From NCBI GenBank assembly GCA_020848995.1, contig JADLHA010000046.1, positions 1 to 51,011 of the forward strand: 51,011 bases of DNA, given 5' to 3'. The notes beneath the pieces were generated by a model. The model ran no database searches, had not been told where the DNA came from, and was given only the letters and a program-made list of their open reading frames with translations. Positions 1 to 9,339 of this stretch are shown here, in pieces (the stretch's first letter is position 1; every line of letters starts with the position of its first letter). Origin of the DNA: Saprospiraceae bacterium. GTDB taxonomy: Bacteria > Bacteroidota > Bacteroidia > Chitinophagales > Saprospiraceae. A program made the translations under genes and the position numbers.

Positions 1-57
1 CAGAGGAATGTCCACTTTGAATACCCTTCGGTTGCTTTTAGTAAAGGAGGAGGTAAT

Positions 58-150
58 ATGCCCCTGGATGAACAGATTCCAGAACACCAGGGGTGGCAAG
101 CTGGCAATCGAAGCGTGCAGACGGATGCATTGCCAGGAAGGATGCGTTAG
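58..150 (+). CDS. possible 30-codon small ORF with a strong Shine-Dalgarno
   Basis: An ATG at 58 opens a 30-residue frame that stops at 148-150. It is preceded by AAAGGAGGAGGT, a purine-rich stretch unusually close to a classical Shine-Dalgarno for this phylum, where such sites are rarely used. The early coding part lies within a 7-bp inverted repeat (CCCCTGG at 61-67, CCAGGGG at 87-93). No homology is recognised and the product would be hydrophilic. It could be a leader peptide, the end of a structured RNA, or chance. Its upstream context lies mostly outside the window. Confidence 0.2.
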   Translation: MPLDEQIPEHQGWQAGNRSVQTDALPGRMR

Positions 151-174
151 AAGGAGGGATACGCTTTCAGTAGA

Positions 175-663
175 TCAAAGGGATTCCAATTCGTCAAACC
201 AGCGGTCTAGGAGGTCGAAGTCGTAATGGCCATCGGGGTCGCGATTGCCAGGGTCGATGAAGTATCCGGTCAGAGGAGGAGAGAGAGCCGTGAGAGGGGT
301 GCGGTTTAAATGCACCCGAAGCAGGCTGCGCGGAACCGGCACAACAAATGAACCGGGATCGACAATCTCAAACCGCTGGCCCGATACCGACAAAATGAGT
401 TCCGTGCCGATCAATAAGCCGTCCAAGAGCTTGGTATGGGGTTCGGCAAGGGCTGGGTCGCTGCATATTCCGATGATCAGAGGGCCTTCCAACCAGGCCT
501 GCAAGGCGGAAAGCAAAGGACTGGCGTCCTGCCCCTCTGACTCGTTCAGTGGAATGCACAGCAGGTCAGTACCCCGGGCGCTGAGGTAGCGCGCCATTTC
601 CAGGTCGCGAACAGGACCCGCTGCGACCCATACTTTATCAGGAGGTTCCATCGGTGGAAACAT
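175..663 (-). CDS. conserved-looking hypothetical protein downstream of rnhB
   Basis: A 162-residue protein of unknown function with no signal peptide or membrane segment, so probably cytoplasmic. The N-terminal third alternates hydrophobic strands and helices (KVWVAAGPV, then a helix, then TDLLCIPL), followed by a second such unit (PLIIGICSD). This weakly recalls beta/alpha units, but I cannot assign a family. The C-terminus is acidic (DPDGHYDFDLLDRWFDEL). The ATG at 663 lies inside the last codons of rnhB, a 26-bp overlap on the same strand, so the two are probably co-transcribed and translationally coupled. An alternative start is the ATG at 651. Confidence 0.7.
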   Translation of the reverse strand: MFPPMEPPDKVWVAAGPVRDLEMARYLSARGTDLLCIPLNESEGQDASPLLSALQAWLEGPLIIGICSDPALAEPHTKLLDGLLIGTELILSVSGQRFEIVDPGSFVVPVPRSLLRVHLNRTPLTALSPPLTGYFIDPGNRDPDGHYDFDLLDRWFDELESL

Positions 664-1252
664 TGAAGTTCATGCTGACGCTAAAACTCTTCCGGTGGTG
701 TGCGGTAAGCCCATGTGCGAAAATGGCCTTCCGGTGTGACTCGGTGGCGTAGCCTTTGTTTTGCGCCCACCCGTATTCGGGAAATTGAAGGTGAAGCCGC
801 TGCATCCATTCATCGCGGTGGGTTTTCGCCAGGATCGAGGCCGCGGCAATGCTCTCAAAGCTGGCGTCGCCGTTTACGTGGCAGCTCTGGGGAATGTTGA
901 GTCCGGGGATGGGCTGGTTTCCGTCAACAATCACAGACAGAGGCCGAACCGCCAGTGCGGCAATTGCCTGGCGCATCGCCATCAGCGATGCCTGCAGGAT
1001 GTTGTGCCGGTCGATGTCATCCACCTCGAGCCAGGCCACCGCCCATGAATGGCACTTCTGTTCGATTTCATCGCGCAGCAGGGCACGCCGCCCGGCACTC
1101 AGCTTTTTGCTATCGTCCAGCCCTGCAATAGGGCAGTTGTTGTCGAGAATCACCGCAGCCGCAAACACAGGCCCCGCCAGGCAACCGCGACCCGCCTCGT
1201 CGCAACCGCATTCAAATTGTAAATTTTTATAATATGTTTGCAGGGATGGCAT
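638..1252 (-). CDS. rnhB: ribonuclease HII
   Basis: RNase HII cleaves the RNA strand of RNA-DNA hybrids and removes single ribonucleotides misincorporated in DNA. The 204-residue protein carries the family signature CDEAGRG near residues 17-23, with the acidic metal ligands D18 and E19. DDSKKL (the conserved DSKKL element), VIVDGN and the distal SILAKTHRDEW segment complete the active site. Length is normal. I chose the ATG at 1252 (MPSLQTYYKN) because the upstream extension is basic and unlike the family and would run into the promoter region of the divergent peptidase gene. It overlaps the downstream hypothetical gene by 26 bp. Confidence 0.95.
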   Translation of the reverse strand: MPSLQTYYKNLQFECGCDEAGRGCLAGPVFAAAVILDNNCPIAGLDDSKKLSAGRRALLRDEIEQKCHSWAVAWLEVDDIDRHNILQASLMAMRQAIAALAVRPLSVIVDGNQPIPGLNIPQSCHVNGDASFESIAAASILAKTHRDEWMQRLHLQFPEYGWAQNKGYATESHRKAIFAHGLTAHHRKSFSVSMNFNVSTDGTS

Positions 1253-1273
1253 TCCTTTTCTCTCCCTTTTTTC

Positions 1274-1281
1274 TATTTTTG
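1274..1281 (+). promoter_or_regulatory. candidate -7 element (TATTTTTG) of the carboxypeptidase gene
   Basis: TATTTTTG fits the Bacteroidota -7 consensus TAnnTTTG and lies 22 bp before the ATG at 1304. No good TTG/TTTG -33 element is found at the usual spacing, so this rests on the -7 match and its position. Confidence 0.4.
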
Positions 1282-1303
1282 CACGTCGCAAAGTAAGAAA
1301 AGT

Positions 1304-3637
1304 ATGCGTTTGTCCCCCGTGTCCCTGGTGTTACTCCTTTGCCTGTTAGCCGGTCCCGTTTCCGCCCAAACGCGGTGGCAGGCAGCTACCATCTACCTCG
1401 ACGGCCGGCCCATGTCGGATCTGCTGGGACTGGGCATCGCATTCGACCACGGCCATTACCATCCCGGGGAGCATTTTTCGGGCGACTTCACCCTGGAAGA
1501 GCTGGCACGCATTGAAGCGGCAGGATTTGTGGTGGAGCGCAGGGATTACCATGCACTCAGTTCCCGCGGCGGCAAAAACAACTGTAGCCTTTCAGACCAG
1601 GCCGCTCCGTATTTTCCGCTTCCGGCCAATTTCCCTTTTGGAGGCATGAACGGTTATCCGACCCTGAGCGAAGTGTATGAATCGCTGGAGCTGATGGAGG
1701 CGTTTTACCCCAACCTCATTACCGTGCGCCAGGTCATCGGGGATTTCAGGACGTTCGAGGGCCGCCGCATTTATTACGTCAAAATTTCTGACAACCCCAC
1801 CCTCGACGAAAGCGAGCCCGAAGTGCTGTTTACGGCCTTGCACCATGCGCGCGAACCCGCCGGCATGGCACAGATGCTCTTCTTCATGTGGCACCTGCTC
1901 GAGAACTACCAGCGGGATCCTCAGGTGCGTGCGCTGGTCGACAACCGGGAGCTGTTTTTTATTCCCTGCGTAAACCCCGACGGCTACGCCTACAACGAAG
2001 AGACCAATCCCTCGGGCGGTGGTTTCTGGCGAAAAAACCGCAACCCCAATCCCGACGACGTGGGTACCGACCTCAACCGCAACTACGGTTATGGCTGGGC
2101 CTACAACAACGACGGCTCGAGCCCGGCCGGAACTTCGGATGTGTTCAGGGGAACAGGCGCCTTCTCCGAAGTGGAGACCCAGGCGGTCAAATACTTCTGC
2201 GAACAACGCGACCTGTCCATTGCCCTCAACTACCACAGTTTTGGGAACCTGCTGATCCTTCCCTGGGGCTACCTCAACCAGGCAACCGAGGATTCGTTGC
2301 TCTACTACCGCATGGCCTACGATATGACGCGCTACAACCAGTTTACCGTGGGCACGTCTAACCAAACCCTCAATTACTCGGTCAACGGCGTTTCCGATGA
2401 CTGGATGTACGGCGAGCGCATCTCCAAAGGCAAGATCTTCGCCTTTACTCCGGAAGTGGGCTACGCCTTCTGGCCGGAACGCAAAGACATCACCCCGATC
2501 AACCAATCGACCCAGTACATGAATTTTGCAGCCTCCTGGAATGCGGGAAGCTGTGCACATGTCTCTGAAAACGGATCGCCGGCAATTTCCGGAGATACTT
2601 CCCGGCTTGACCTGGTCGTGACCCGGACGGGCATAGTTGGAAAGCCGGTAAACGTGCACCTCGAAAGCACCCATCCCGGCGTGCAGTTTCTCGACAACGA
2701 CCTAGAATGGGTCTTGGGGCCGGGCGAATCTGCAGGCCGCAGCGCACGTTTCGTCATCGATCCGCCGCCTGCTCGGGGCGACACCGTTCGCTTCACCATC
2801 ACCCTCAAGACCGACGTCTTTGAGGAAACCATCACCCGCTCAAAAATTTACGCAGGCGTTCCCAATTGGCGGGATGCATACAAAGACCTGTACAAATGGC
2901 AGATTGCAGGGCTCAGTGGCTGGAGCCTGACGGATGAACGCTTTGTTTCTCCTCCCTACTCCCTCACCGACAGCCCCCAGCGGCCAATGGATCCCAACGA
3001 AGCGAAAATCGTTCACACGACGGATCCCATCGACCTCACCAACGCACAATATGCCATCCTGCGCTTCCGCGCCCGTTGGCAAATGGACAAAGAAGCGGAC
3101 TTCGCCCAGGTAAAATTGTCGACCAACGGAAGCGATTACCATGCCCTTTGTGGAATGTATACCATCAACGGCAACTTCTCCCAGGCCTTCGACGAACCCG
3201 TCTACTGTGGCATACAGGACGACTGGGTGACGGAATGGATCGACCTCAGCGATTACCTCGGCCATGAAATCTACCTCCAGCTTTACCTGTACAGTGGACA
3301 AAACCTGAATGACTACGACGGAATGTACATCGACGACCTTGAGGTGTTTACCAATCGCAATGTGGTAGCCGACGAGAGATTGGAGTCATCCAGGCAGGGA
3401 CTGGTTTTCCCCCAGCCAAATCATGGGGTGTTTGCCTTGAAATTGTTGCCAGTTTGGCGTGTTGAGGCAATGCGCTTCACGCTAACCAATGCTTCGGGCG
3501 AATCGCAGGAGATCGTTCCCACAGTTGAACATGGTTTGGCCTTGTTCAACACCAATGCCCGGGCTCCGGGTGTTTACGTCCTGTCGGCGACGTTCCCCAC
3601 CGGATCGCCGCAACATATCAAGATCGTCATACACTGA
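1304..3637 (+). CDS. secreted M14 zinc carboxypeptidase with T9SS sorting domain
   Basis: An exported metallocarboxypeptidase of 777 residues. The start at 1304 gives a clean signal peptide (MRLSPVSLVLLLCLLAGPVSAQ); the in-frame upstream extension does not. M14 active-site elements are present in order: HHAREP with zinc ligands H181 and E184, the DLNRNYGYGW substrate-binding region, NYHSFG with the third zinc ligand H311, and FTPEVG with the general base E384. After the catalytic domain come beta-rich modules, including a jelly-roll-like stretch around residues 530-690. The last 70 or so residues look like a type-A T9SS sorting domain (GVYVLSATFP, then an IKIVIH end). It should be processed at the outer membrane and released or anchored on the surface. 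The stop is 2 nt before the next start, suggesting one operon. Confidence 0.93.
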   Translation: MRLSPVSLVLLLCLLAGPVSAQTRWQAATIYLDGRPMSDLLGLGIAFDHGHYHPGEHFSGDFTLEELARIEAAGFVVERRDYHALSSRGGKNNCSLSDQAAPYFPLPANFPFGGMNGYPTLSEVYESLELMEAFYPNLITVRQVIGDFRTFEGRRIYYVKISDNPTLDESEPEVLFTALHHAREPAGMAQMLFFMWHLLENYQRDPQVRALVDNRELFFIPCVNPDGYAYNEETNPSGGGFWRKNRNPNPDDVGTDLNRNYGYGWAYNNDGSSPAGTSDVFRGTGAFSEVETQAVKYFCEQRDLSIALNYHSFGNLLILPWGYLNQATEDSLLYYRMAYDMTRYNQFTVGTSNQTLNYSVNGVSDDWMYGERISKGKIFAFTPEVGYAFWPERKDITPINQSTQYMNFAASWNAGSCAHVSENGSPAISGDTSRLDLVVTRTGIVGKPVNVHLESTHPGVQFLDNDLEWVLGPGESAGRSARFVIDPPPARGDTVRFTITLKTDVFEETITRSKIYAGVPNWRDAYKDLYKWQIAGLSGWSLTDERFVSPPYSLTDSPQRPMDPNEAKIVHTTDPIDLTNAQYAILRFRARWQMDKEADFAQVKLSTNGSDYHALCGMYTINGNFSQAFDEPVYCGIQDDWVTEWIDLSDYLGHEIYLQLYLYSGQNLNDYDGMYIDDLEVFTNRNVVADERLESSRQGLVFPQPNHGVFALKLLPVWRVEAMRFTLTNASGESQEIVPTVEHGLALFNTNARAPGVYVLSATFPTGSPQHIKIVIH

Positions 3638-3639
3638 GC

Positions 3640-5169
3640 ATGGACCTTCAATTTTTAGAAGCGCTCGGTCTCCGCAACACGGCAAGCGGTAGCTGGAGTG
3701 GGAGCCGCCATTATCCTGCGGAGGCCAGCATTCCCTCCCATTCGCCGGTGGACGGGGCACTGATCGGACACGTTGGGATGACCACGCACGAGCAATACGA
3801 CGAGATCGTACGCCGTGCATTGGATGCCCAAAAACAATGGCAAGCCATTCCCGCTCCGGCACGCGGAGAGATCGTGCGACAGTTCGGCGACGCGCTGAGG
3901 GAAAAGAAGGAAGCGCTCGGAAGGCTGGTTTCTTACGAAATGGGCAAAAGCCTTCAGGAGGGCCTGGGTGAAGTCCAGGAAATGATCGATATCTGCTACT
4001 TTGCCACGGGCTTATCTCGCCAGCTCTATGGCCTGTCCATGCATTCGGAAAGACCTCAGCACAGGATGTACGAGCAATGGCATCCGCTTGGTCTTATCGG
4101 TGTCATCTCAGCTTTCAACTTTCCGGTGGCGGTTTGGTCCTGGAATGCCGCCATCGCCTGGGTTTGTGGCAATGCCGTGCTATGGAAGCCATCTGAAAAA
4201 ACGCCTTTGTGCGGTGTGGCCTGCCAGTTGATTGCCCAGGAAGTATTAGAAGCCAACGGAGTTCCCAATGGCATTTCCAGCCTCGTCAACGGCGGTCGTC
4301 AAACCGGGGAGTGGATGAGCTCCGACCCGCGCGTGGCACTGGTTTCGGCAACCGGGTCGGTGCGCATGGGAAAAGCGGTGGGAGCTGCTGTGGCGGCAAG
4401 GCTTGGCAAGACACTGCTCGAACTGGGTGGAAATAACGCGATCATCGTTTGCCCAAGTGCCGACCTGAACATCGTACTGAATGCAGTGGTCTTTGGCGCC
4501 GTGGGCACTGCCGGGCAGCGGTGTACGACCACGCGCCGGCTGATCGTCCACGAACAACTGTTCGACAAATTGCGCGATATGCTGGTACATGCTTACGGGC
4601 AATTGCGCATTGGAAATCCGCTTGAACCGGGGATCCACATGGGCCCGTTGATCGACCGCATTGCTGTAGACAACTACCTGCGTGCCATTGCAGACATCGA
4701 GGCGTCGGGAGGGCGCTTTCCCGTTCCGGGAGGGATGCTCACGGGACCTGAATATACTTCCGGCTGTTACGTGCGCCCTTGCATCGCCGAAGTGGCACAC
4801 GACAGCGCCATCGTTCACAGCGAAACCTTTGCCCCCATCCTCTACCTGATTCCATACCGCGAATTGCAAGAGGCGCTTGCCATCCAAAACGAAGTCCCCC
4901 AAGGGCTCTCGTCTTCCATCATGACCAACGACCTCAGGGAAGCCGAGTTCTTTTTATCGCATTCGGGTTCAGACTGCGGTATTGCCAACGTCAACATCGG
5001 CACCAGTGGTGCGGAGATCGGCGGCGCCTTTGGTGGAGAAAAGGAAACCGGAGGTGGCCGTGAAAGTGGTTCGGATGCCTGGAAAACCTATATGCGCCGG
5101 CAGACCAACACGATCAACTATTCCTCAGAACTGCCACTGGCTCAGGGCATCCGATTTAAACTCGACTGA
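3640..5169 (+). CDS. amaB: ALDH7-type aldehyde dehydrogenase (L-piperidine-6-carboxylate / alpha-aminoadipic semialdehyde dehydrogenase)
   Basis: A 509-residue NAD-dependent aldehyde dehydrogenase. FNFPVAVWSWNAA and LWKPSEKTPL form the cofactor-binding region. The general base is E261 in ELGGNNAI and the nucleophile is C295 in GQRCTTTRR. The C-terminal run SGAEIGGAFGGEKETGGGR and DAWKTYMRRQTNTINYS are diagnostic of the ALDH7 (antiquitin) clade, whose bacterial members oxidise L-piperidine-6-carboxylate to 2-aminoadipate in lysine degradation. Substrate is inferred from family. It follows the M14 carboxypeptidase with a 2-nt gap. A carboxypeptidase that released lysine would supply this pathway, but the peptidase specificity is not known. 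Confidence 0.92.
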   Translation: MDLQFLEALGLRNTASGSWSGSRHYPAEASIPSHSPVDGALIGHVGMTTHEQYDEIVRRALDAQKQWQAIPAPARGEIVRQFGDALREKKEALGRLVSYEMGKSLQEGLGEVQEMIDICYFATGLSRQLYGLSMHSERPQHRMYEQWHPLGLIGVISAFNFPVAVWSWNAAIAWVCGNAVLWKPSEKTPLCGVACQLIAQEVLEANGVPNGISSLVNGGRQTGEWMSSDPRVALVSATGSVRMGKAVGAAVAARLGKTLLELGGNNAIIVCPSADLNIVLNAVVFGAVGTAGQRCTTTRRLIVHEQLFDKLRDMLVHAYGQLRIGNPLEPGIHMGPLIDRIAVDNYLRAIADIEASGGRFPVPGGMLTGPEYTSGCYVRPCIAEVAHDSAIVHSETFAPILYLIPYRELQEALAIQNEVPQGLSSSIMTNDLREAEFFLSHSGSDCGIANVNIGTSGAEIGGAFGGEKETGGGRESGSDAWKTYMRRQTNTINYSSELPLAQGIRFKLD

Positions 5170-5236
5170 GCAAATCTGCATGGATATGGCTTTACGTAAT
5201 CACAGCGATAGCCGACGGATTCCCCCTTCAAAATTA

Positions 5237-5254
5237 CTAACGAACAATTGTTAG
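5237..5254. repeat. copy of the 18-bp palindrome family (15/18)
   Basis: CTAACGAACAATTGTTAG matches the window consensus CTAACGAACGTTCGTTAG at 15 of 18 positions. It coincides with the last codons and stop of the giant T9SS protein (LTIVR, stop), so coding constraint could explain part of the match. Confidence 0.45.
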
Positions 5255-8200
5255 GTCACCGGAAAGGTGCCGGTCGCTCCCCTGCGAAAATTGCACTATG
5301 GCCCGGAAAAGATAGGTGCCCGGAGGACAGGATTTTCCGTTGGTGCGGCCATTCCAGCCCAGCTCTGGACGGTTGCCTTCAAAATCTTCACCAACGAACA
5401 TCCGGTTGCCCCAGCGGTCGAAAATTTCGAGGATGCGGATGCGCTCCATGTTGCCGTAGAGGGTAAAAAAATCATTGACCTGGTCACCGTTGGGGCTGAA
5501 TGCATTGGGTGCGTAAACGCGCTGCTCAAAGACGCGAAGCAGCAGGGTGTCAAAGGCTTCGCATCCATCTGCGCCCTGGACGCGGCAAAACACCCATGCG
5601 TCGTGGTCAGGACGCGCAACCGGATCCGCACACTGGAGGCAGGACAACCATGCTGCACTGCTCCATTCGAGCAAGGAATAGCGACCTGTGATGTCTGCAT
5701 GAAGCGAGACAGGAGCCCCCTTCAGCAGATCGATATCCGGTCCAATATCGACTTGCGGAATTTCCGGTGCGGACAATTGGAAAGAACTGTCGGAAATACA
5801 GCCCAGCGCATCGCGCACCGCAAAAGTGTGGATCCCTTCCGTTAGCATCGTAAACACGGGTGCATTTTGATCATGCTTGCCGTCAATTGAAAAAAACAGG
5901 GGTGCGTGCTGCGAATAAACGTTCGTTAGTTTAAGACTCCCGTAGGGTTTTGTTTCATCACAGGGAATGGGGTCAACTTCCGCGGATCCCCAGTGCGGAG
6001 GCAGGGTGATCTCCAGGGCTACGCTGTCGATGTAAACACAGCGTCCGGAGTATCCTTGAAAAACGAAATGGTGTTTTCCGGGAGAGAGCCCATCCGTAAC
6101 TACGCGGCTTTGATCCAGCAGAGGGCCGGTCCACTGGTGACAGTCGTAAAGACCCCGGAGGAAGACGTTTAGGTCAAAGTGTAAGGGCGCATTGGCACAG
6201 GCATGCAACAGCGTATCGTCGATGGCGTTGCGAACCGGGCAATCGGGAGCTTTGCAACGTATGATGCCGCTGCTGACTTCAGAACACGGGCCATCGTCTT
6301 CGAGCGTCAGGAGGATGGCGGCGCTGTCGCTGGGGGCCTGGACGACAATCTGGTAACTGGTGTCGCTGGTGCGCATTCCGGGCCGCCCTTCGGTCTGGAG
6401 GACCCTGTAATTCCGTACACGGGGAATGCGCTTCCAGGAAAAAACAATCAGGCTGTCGCTGGCTTCACAGTCCACTACCGGCGGTGGCAGGGGAGCCAGC
6501 ACCTCAATGTCTTTAAAAAATTCGTCTAGACAGCGATGGTGGTTTAAGCGCAACCTTGGGCGCCGTTTGCCGGCAATGCTCCAGGAAACGGCCAGCTCGC
6601 GATTTCCGTTCAACTGCGTCGCGGTGCCGCCATCAAAGTCCCAGTTGAAAAGGGCAGAATCTGCGCGGCTACCCGTAAAGCGAATGATGAGGTTGGAGTC
6701 CTGGCAAACGACGTTGTCAGAAATAAACGCGGAAAGAGGATTTTCCCGGACGACGACCACCGTACTTCCGGCATAACGGCAATCCTGGTATTCAAAAACG
6801 GCAAAAACGCGCTGGTTGCCCGACCCCGAGCTGTCGGGATGAAAACTGCCCGCCAGGCTGTCGGTTATGCCTTTGCCATACCAAATCCAACGCCCCCCTG
6901 CCACCGGAGGCTGCGTGCTAGCCTGCAAACTCACCGGCTGCATACCCGGAACCCAGCAGATGGTATCGGGTGCGCTCAGGCTAACGGTCAGAGGAGGACA
7001 GGCTTTTGAGCGACAGGAGATCTCGGCCATCATCTCCCCACAGGGTGGGCGAACGGCGCGGATGCGCAGGCGGATCTCTTGGTCGCGGGATAATCCAACA
7101 AACATCGCGCTGGTGTCGGAAAGGCGAATGAAGGAAGCTCCTTGGAGGGTGTCGAAGAAGTAACTCTCCCCCGGGTGATTCTTCCAGAAAAAGAGAATGG
7201 TGCTGTCAGTGGTCTCACACATGGGTTCGGGCATCACCGGCAAAGGGTGCACAGCAAATTGCCGACAGGCGGAATCCACGCAATTTGCAAGGTCCATGCG
7301 GATGCACAATTCGTGAACACCGCGGGAGACCGGCGGGAGTATCCAGGAGGAATCGGATGTTGCCGTTGTCCAGTCGGTCTGTCCGTTGAGTTTCCAATGG
7401 GTATTGGCTGAATCCGAAGGCATCAGAAGTCTGATGCGAAGGCTGTCGTTTTCGCAGTAATCCGTTGTGCTGAGCGAAAAACCCGGATCGGGAATAGGCT
7501 TCGCGGCAATGTTAACTTGTGAGAAGGCAGGACACCTGGCGGAATCCGGCAGCAGGAAAAATGCCGTATCCGAAAGGATTTCTACAAGAGGCGGGGTGGA
7601 CAAGCTGTGAAGGCTGTCGTCTGAAGGCTGGGTGAAGTACCTGGCCCCTCCCGGGAAGTTGCCATTTTTGATGTGTGCCAATGAAGACAGGTCGACGAGC
7701 GTTCCACGACAAAAACTTTGGTCGTCGATTGAAATGTGCTCTTCGGCAAAAATGCGGATGAAAAATGGCAGTACATCCGTGCAATAGCCGGTACCCGCTT
7801 TGGCATAAAGCATGGTATCCGACCAAAACCTCCACAGGGTATCTCGCATCAGGTCTGTAGAGTCGCAAGCGGAACCATAATGATAGCTTACCGCAACGCC
7901 GGGATTGTTTCGGTCGACGATGGGCAGTTGACCGGGGTCGATCGCCTGTCCCGGACAATACCACAGGCTGTCCTGCTGTACGAGGTCCGCCGGGATTCGC
8001 GATCCGAAAACCTCGACAAAATCGCTCGATGCGCATTCGTGAAGCGAATCGGGTGTGTTGCGCAGGTGTAGAAAATAGCGGCCTGCCGTTTCGACGCGGC
8101 AGGTGTCTGAAAGGGACAGGGTGTCGCCGGCTTCGTTGGTCCAGACGAACCGAATTGCAGGTCCTTTACCCGAGAGGACAGTGTCTGCCCGCAGGGTGGC

Positions 8201-9334
8201 CGCGGTATCCTCGCAGTTGAGATCGCCGCTCTTGTACGCCCTGGCGCGCTGCCATGAGTAAAGCAGGTCGACGTAAAGGATTGAATCGCAAAAAGGGCTC
8301 AATTTCGATTTGAGCACCCATTTGTATTTACCGGTGGAGTCGATGCGCTTGTTTTGAATGACAAAGCTGTCTGGGTAGCAAACGGTGGTGTCGATCCGGG
8401 TTTCGATGGGTTCCAGGTTTTCGACGATCAGGAGGGTAATGCTGTCGCAACCATAGCGGTTTTGATGCTGAAAGGTCCAATGTCCGGAGGTATAGAGCAC
8501 ATTCTGGTAACGGTAGGAGGTCCCGGGGCACACAAAGAAGGGTCCGAGCTCGGTCATAGGAGAGGGCTCTCCGACTTCTACATCCAGGCATACTTCGTTT
8601 CCACTATGACAGGCATTCGTGCCCCGCACACAGATGCGACCTCTGCCGGGGGCATCCCACAAGACCTGGGCTTTCTCGTCTTTTGAGAAGAGAAGAGAGC
8701 CCCCTTCCACCCGCCATTCGTAGCCGCAGGCACCAAAGATCGGAGGAATGGAATAATCAGCCGTTTCTCCAACGCACACGAGGGCCTTTCCCGAGATCTT
8801 CTGCGTCGTGTTGGGTACGGGGGCAACCGTACTTCCAGAGACCACGGTAAACTGAACGTTGCATGAATTCGGTCCGTTCCCGTCGAAGACCAGGTAGTAA
8901 ATGCAACCGGGTTTGAGCGGTTCGGTATTGGTAAAGGACCAGGTCTGGTTGTTGTACATGTTGGTGTTGCAATTGCTAACCAATTTGAAGGTCTGGCAAT
9001 CGTCGGATGCGTAGATGCCCATCTCTACGCCGTTGTTCTGGTTACAGGCAGAGACGGCTACGCTGAAGGTCAGGTTGGCAGATCCCGCCACAAATGCCAG
9101 CCATTGCATGCTGTGGACCACCTGGGTGCAGTAACCGGCGGGTGCTTGTCCCGGTATGGTGTTGGTGGTCCGGGCGCTGACGCCGTTGAGGTCGCAGACC
9201 ATGCATGCGTCTGCACAGGCAGTGGAAAGGGGCACCGGGCTTCCTCCGCAGGGAGGATGCGGCTGTGCGGTGACTTTTGGCAAAACCCCAAAGGCAAAAA
9301 GCCCGCTCACGACGATCAGGATGTGGGCTTTCAA
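5237..9334 (-). CDS. large gliding-motility-type secreted protein with T9SS type-B C-terminal domain
   Basis: A 1365-residue exported protein. It begins with a signal peptide (KAHILIVVSGLFAFGVLPKVTAQ) and a Cys-rich module (CADACMVCDLNG) that I associate with large Saprospiraceae surface proteins. The middle is a chain of PKD/Ig-like and fibronectin-like beta domains (for example ADYSIPPIFGACGYEWRV and FNWDFDGG). The end is a gliding-motility-associated type-B sorting domain: YAPNAFSPNGDQVNDFF, ILEIFDRWGNRMF, WNG, and CPPGTYLFRAIV. It is presumably displayed on the surface as an adhesin-like protein. The start is odd: no in-frame ATG precedes the signal peptide, so a TTG at 9334 appears to be used. 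It converges on the dehydrogenase gene with a 67-bp gap. Confidence 0.9.
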   Translation of the reverse strand: MKAHILIVVSGLFAFGVLPKVTAQPHPPCGGSPVPLSTACADACMVCDLNGVSARTTNTIPGQAPAGYCTQVVHSMQWLAFVAGSANLTFSVAVSACNQNNGVEMGIYASDDCQTFKLVSNCNTNMYNNQTWSFTNTEPLKPGCIYYLVFDGNGPNSCNVQFTVVSGSTVAPVPNTTQKISGKALVCVGETADYSIPPIFGACGYEWRVEGGSLLFSKDEKAQVLWDAPGRGRICVRGTNACHSGNEVCLDVEVGEPSPMTELGPFFVCPGTSYRYQNVLYTSGHWTFQHQNRYGCDSITLLIVENLEPIETRIDTTVCYPDSFVIQNKRIDSTGKYKWVLKSKLSPFCDSILYVDLLYSWQRARAYKSGDLNCEDTAATLRADTVLSGKGPAIRFVWTNEAGDTLSLSDTCRVETAGRYFLHLRNTPDSLHECASSDFVEVFGSRIPADLVQQDSLWYCPGQAIDPGQLPIVDRNNPGVAVSYHYGSACDSTDLMRDTLWRFWSDTMLYAKAGTGYCTDVLPFFIRIFAEEHISIDDQSFCRGTLVDLSSLAHIKNGNFPGGARYFTQPSDDSLHSLSTPPLVEILSDTAFFLLPDSARCPAFSQVNIAAKPIPDPGFSLSTTDYCENDSLRIRLLMPSDSANTHWKLNGQTDWTTATSDSSWILPPVSRGVHELCIRMDLANCVDSACRQFAVHPLPVMPEPMCETTDSTILFFWKNHPGESYFFDTLQGASFIRLSDTSAMFVGLSRDQEIRLRIRAVRPPCGEMMAEISCRSKACPPLTVSLSAPDTICWVPGMQPVSLQASTQPPVAGGRWIWYGKGITDSLAGSFHPDSSGSGNQRVFAVFEYQDCRYAGSTVVVVRENPLSAFISDNVVCQDSNLIIRFTGSRADSALFNWDFDGGTATQLNGNRELAVSWSIAGKRRPRLRLNHHRCLDEFFKDIEVLAPLPPPVVDCEASDSLIVFSWKRIPRVRNYRVLQTEGRPGMRTSDTSYQIVVQAPSDSAAILLTLEDDGPCSEVSSGIIRCKAPDCPVRNAIDDTLLHACANAPLHFDLNVFLRGLYDCHQWTGPLLDQSRVVTDGLSPGKHHFVFQGYSGRCVYIDSVALEITLPPHWGSAEVDPIPCDETKPYGSLKLTNVYSQHAPLFFSIDGKHDQNAPVFTMLTEGIHTFAVRDALGCISDSSFQLSAPEIPQVDIGPDIDLLKGAPVSLHADITGRYSLLEWSSAAWLSCLQCADPVARPDHDAWVFCRVQGADGCEAFDTLLLRVFEQRVYAPNAFSPNGDQVNDFFTLYGNMERIRILEIFDRWGNRMFVGEDFEGNRPELGWNGRTNGKSCPPGTYLFRAIVQFSQGSDRHLSGDLTIVR
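5912..5929. repeat. copy of the 18-bp palindrome family (15/18), intragenic
   Basis: CGAATAAACGTTCGTTAG matches the consensus at 15 of 18 positions, with the right half perfect. It lies within the giant T9SS gene, encoding LTNVY on the minus strand, and uses CTA for Leu, which looks uncommon in this gene. Confidence 0.5.
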
Positions 9335-9339
9335 ACCTT

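Noticed and set aside
1592-2674. A 360-codon open frame antisense to the M14 carboxypeptidase
   Set aside because: The sense frame has all catalytic motifs. The antisense product is low-complexity Val/Gly/His-rich and matches no family I know.
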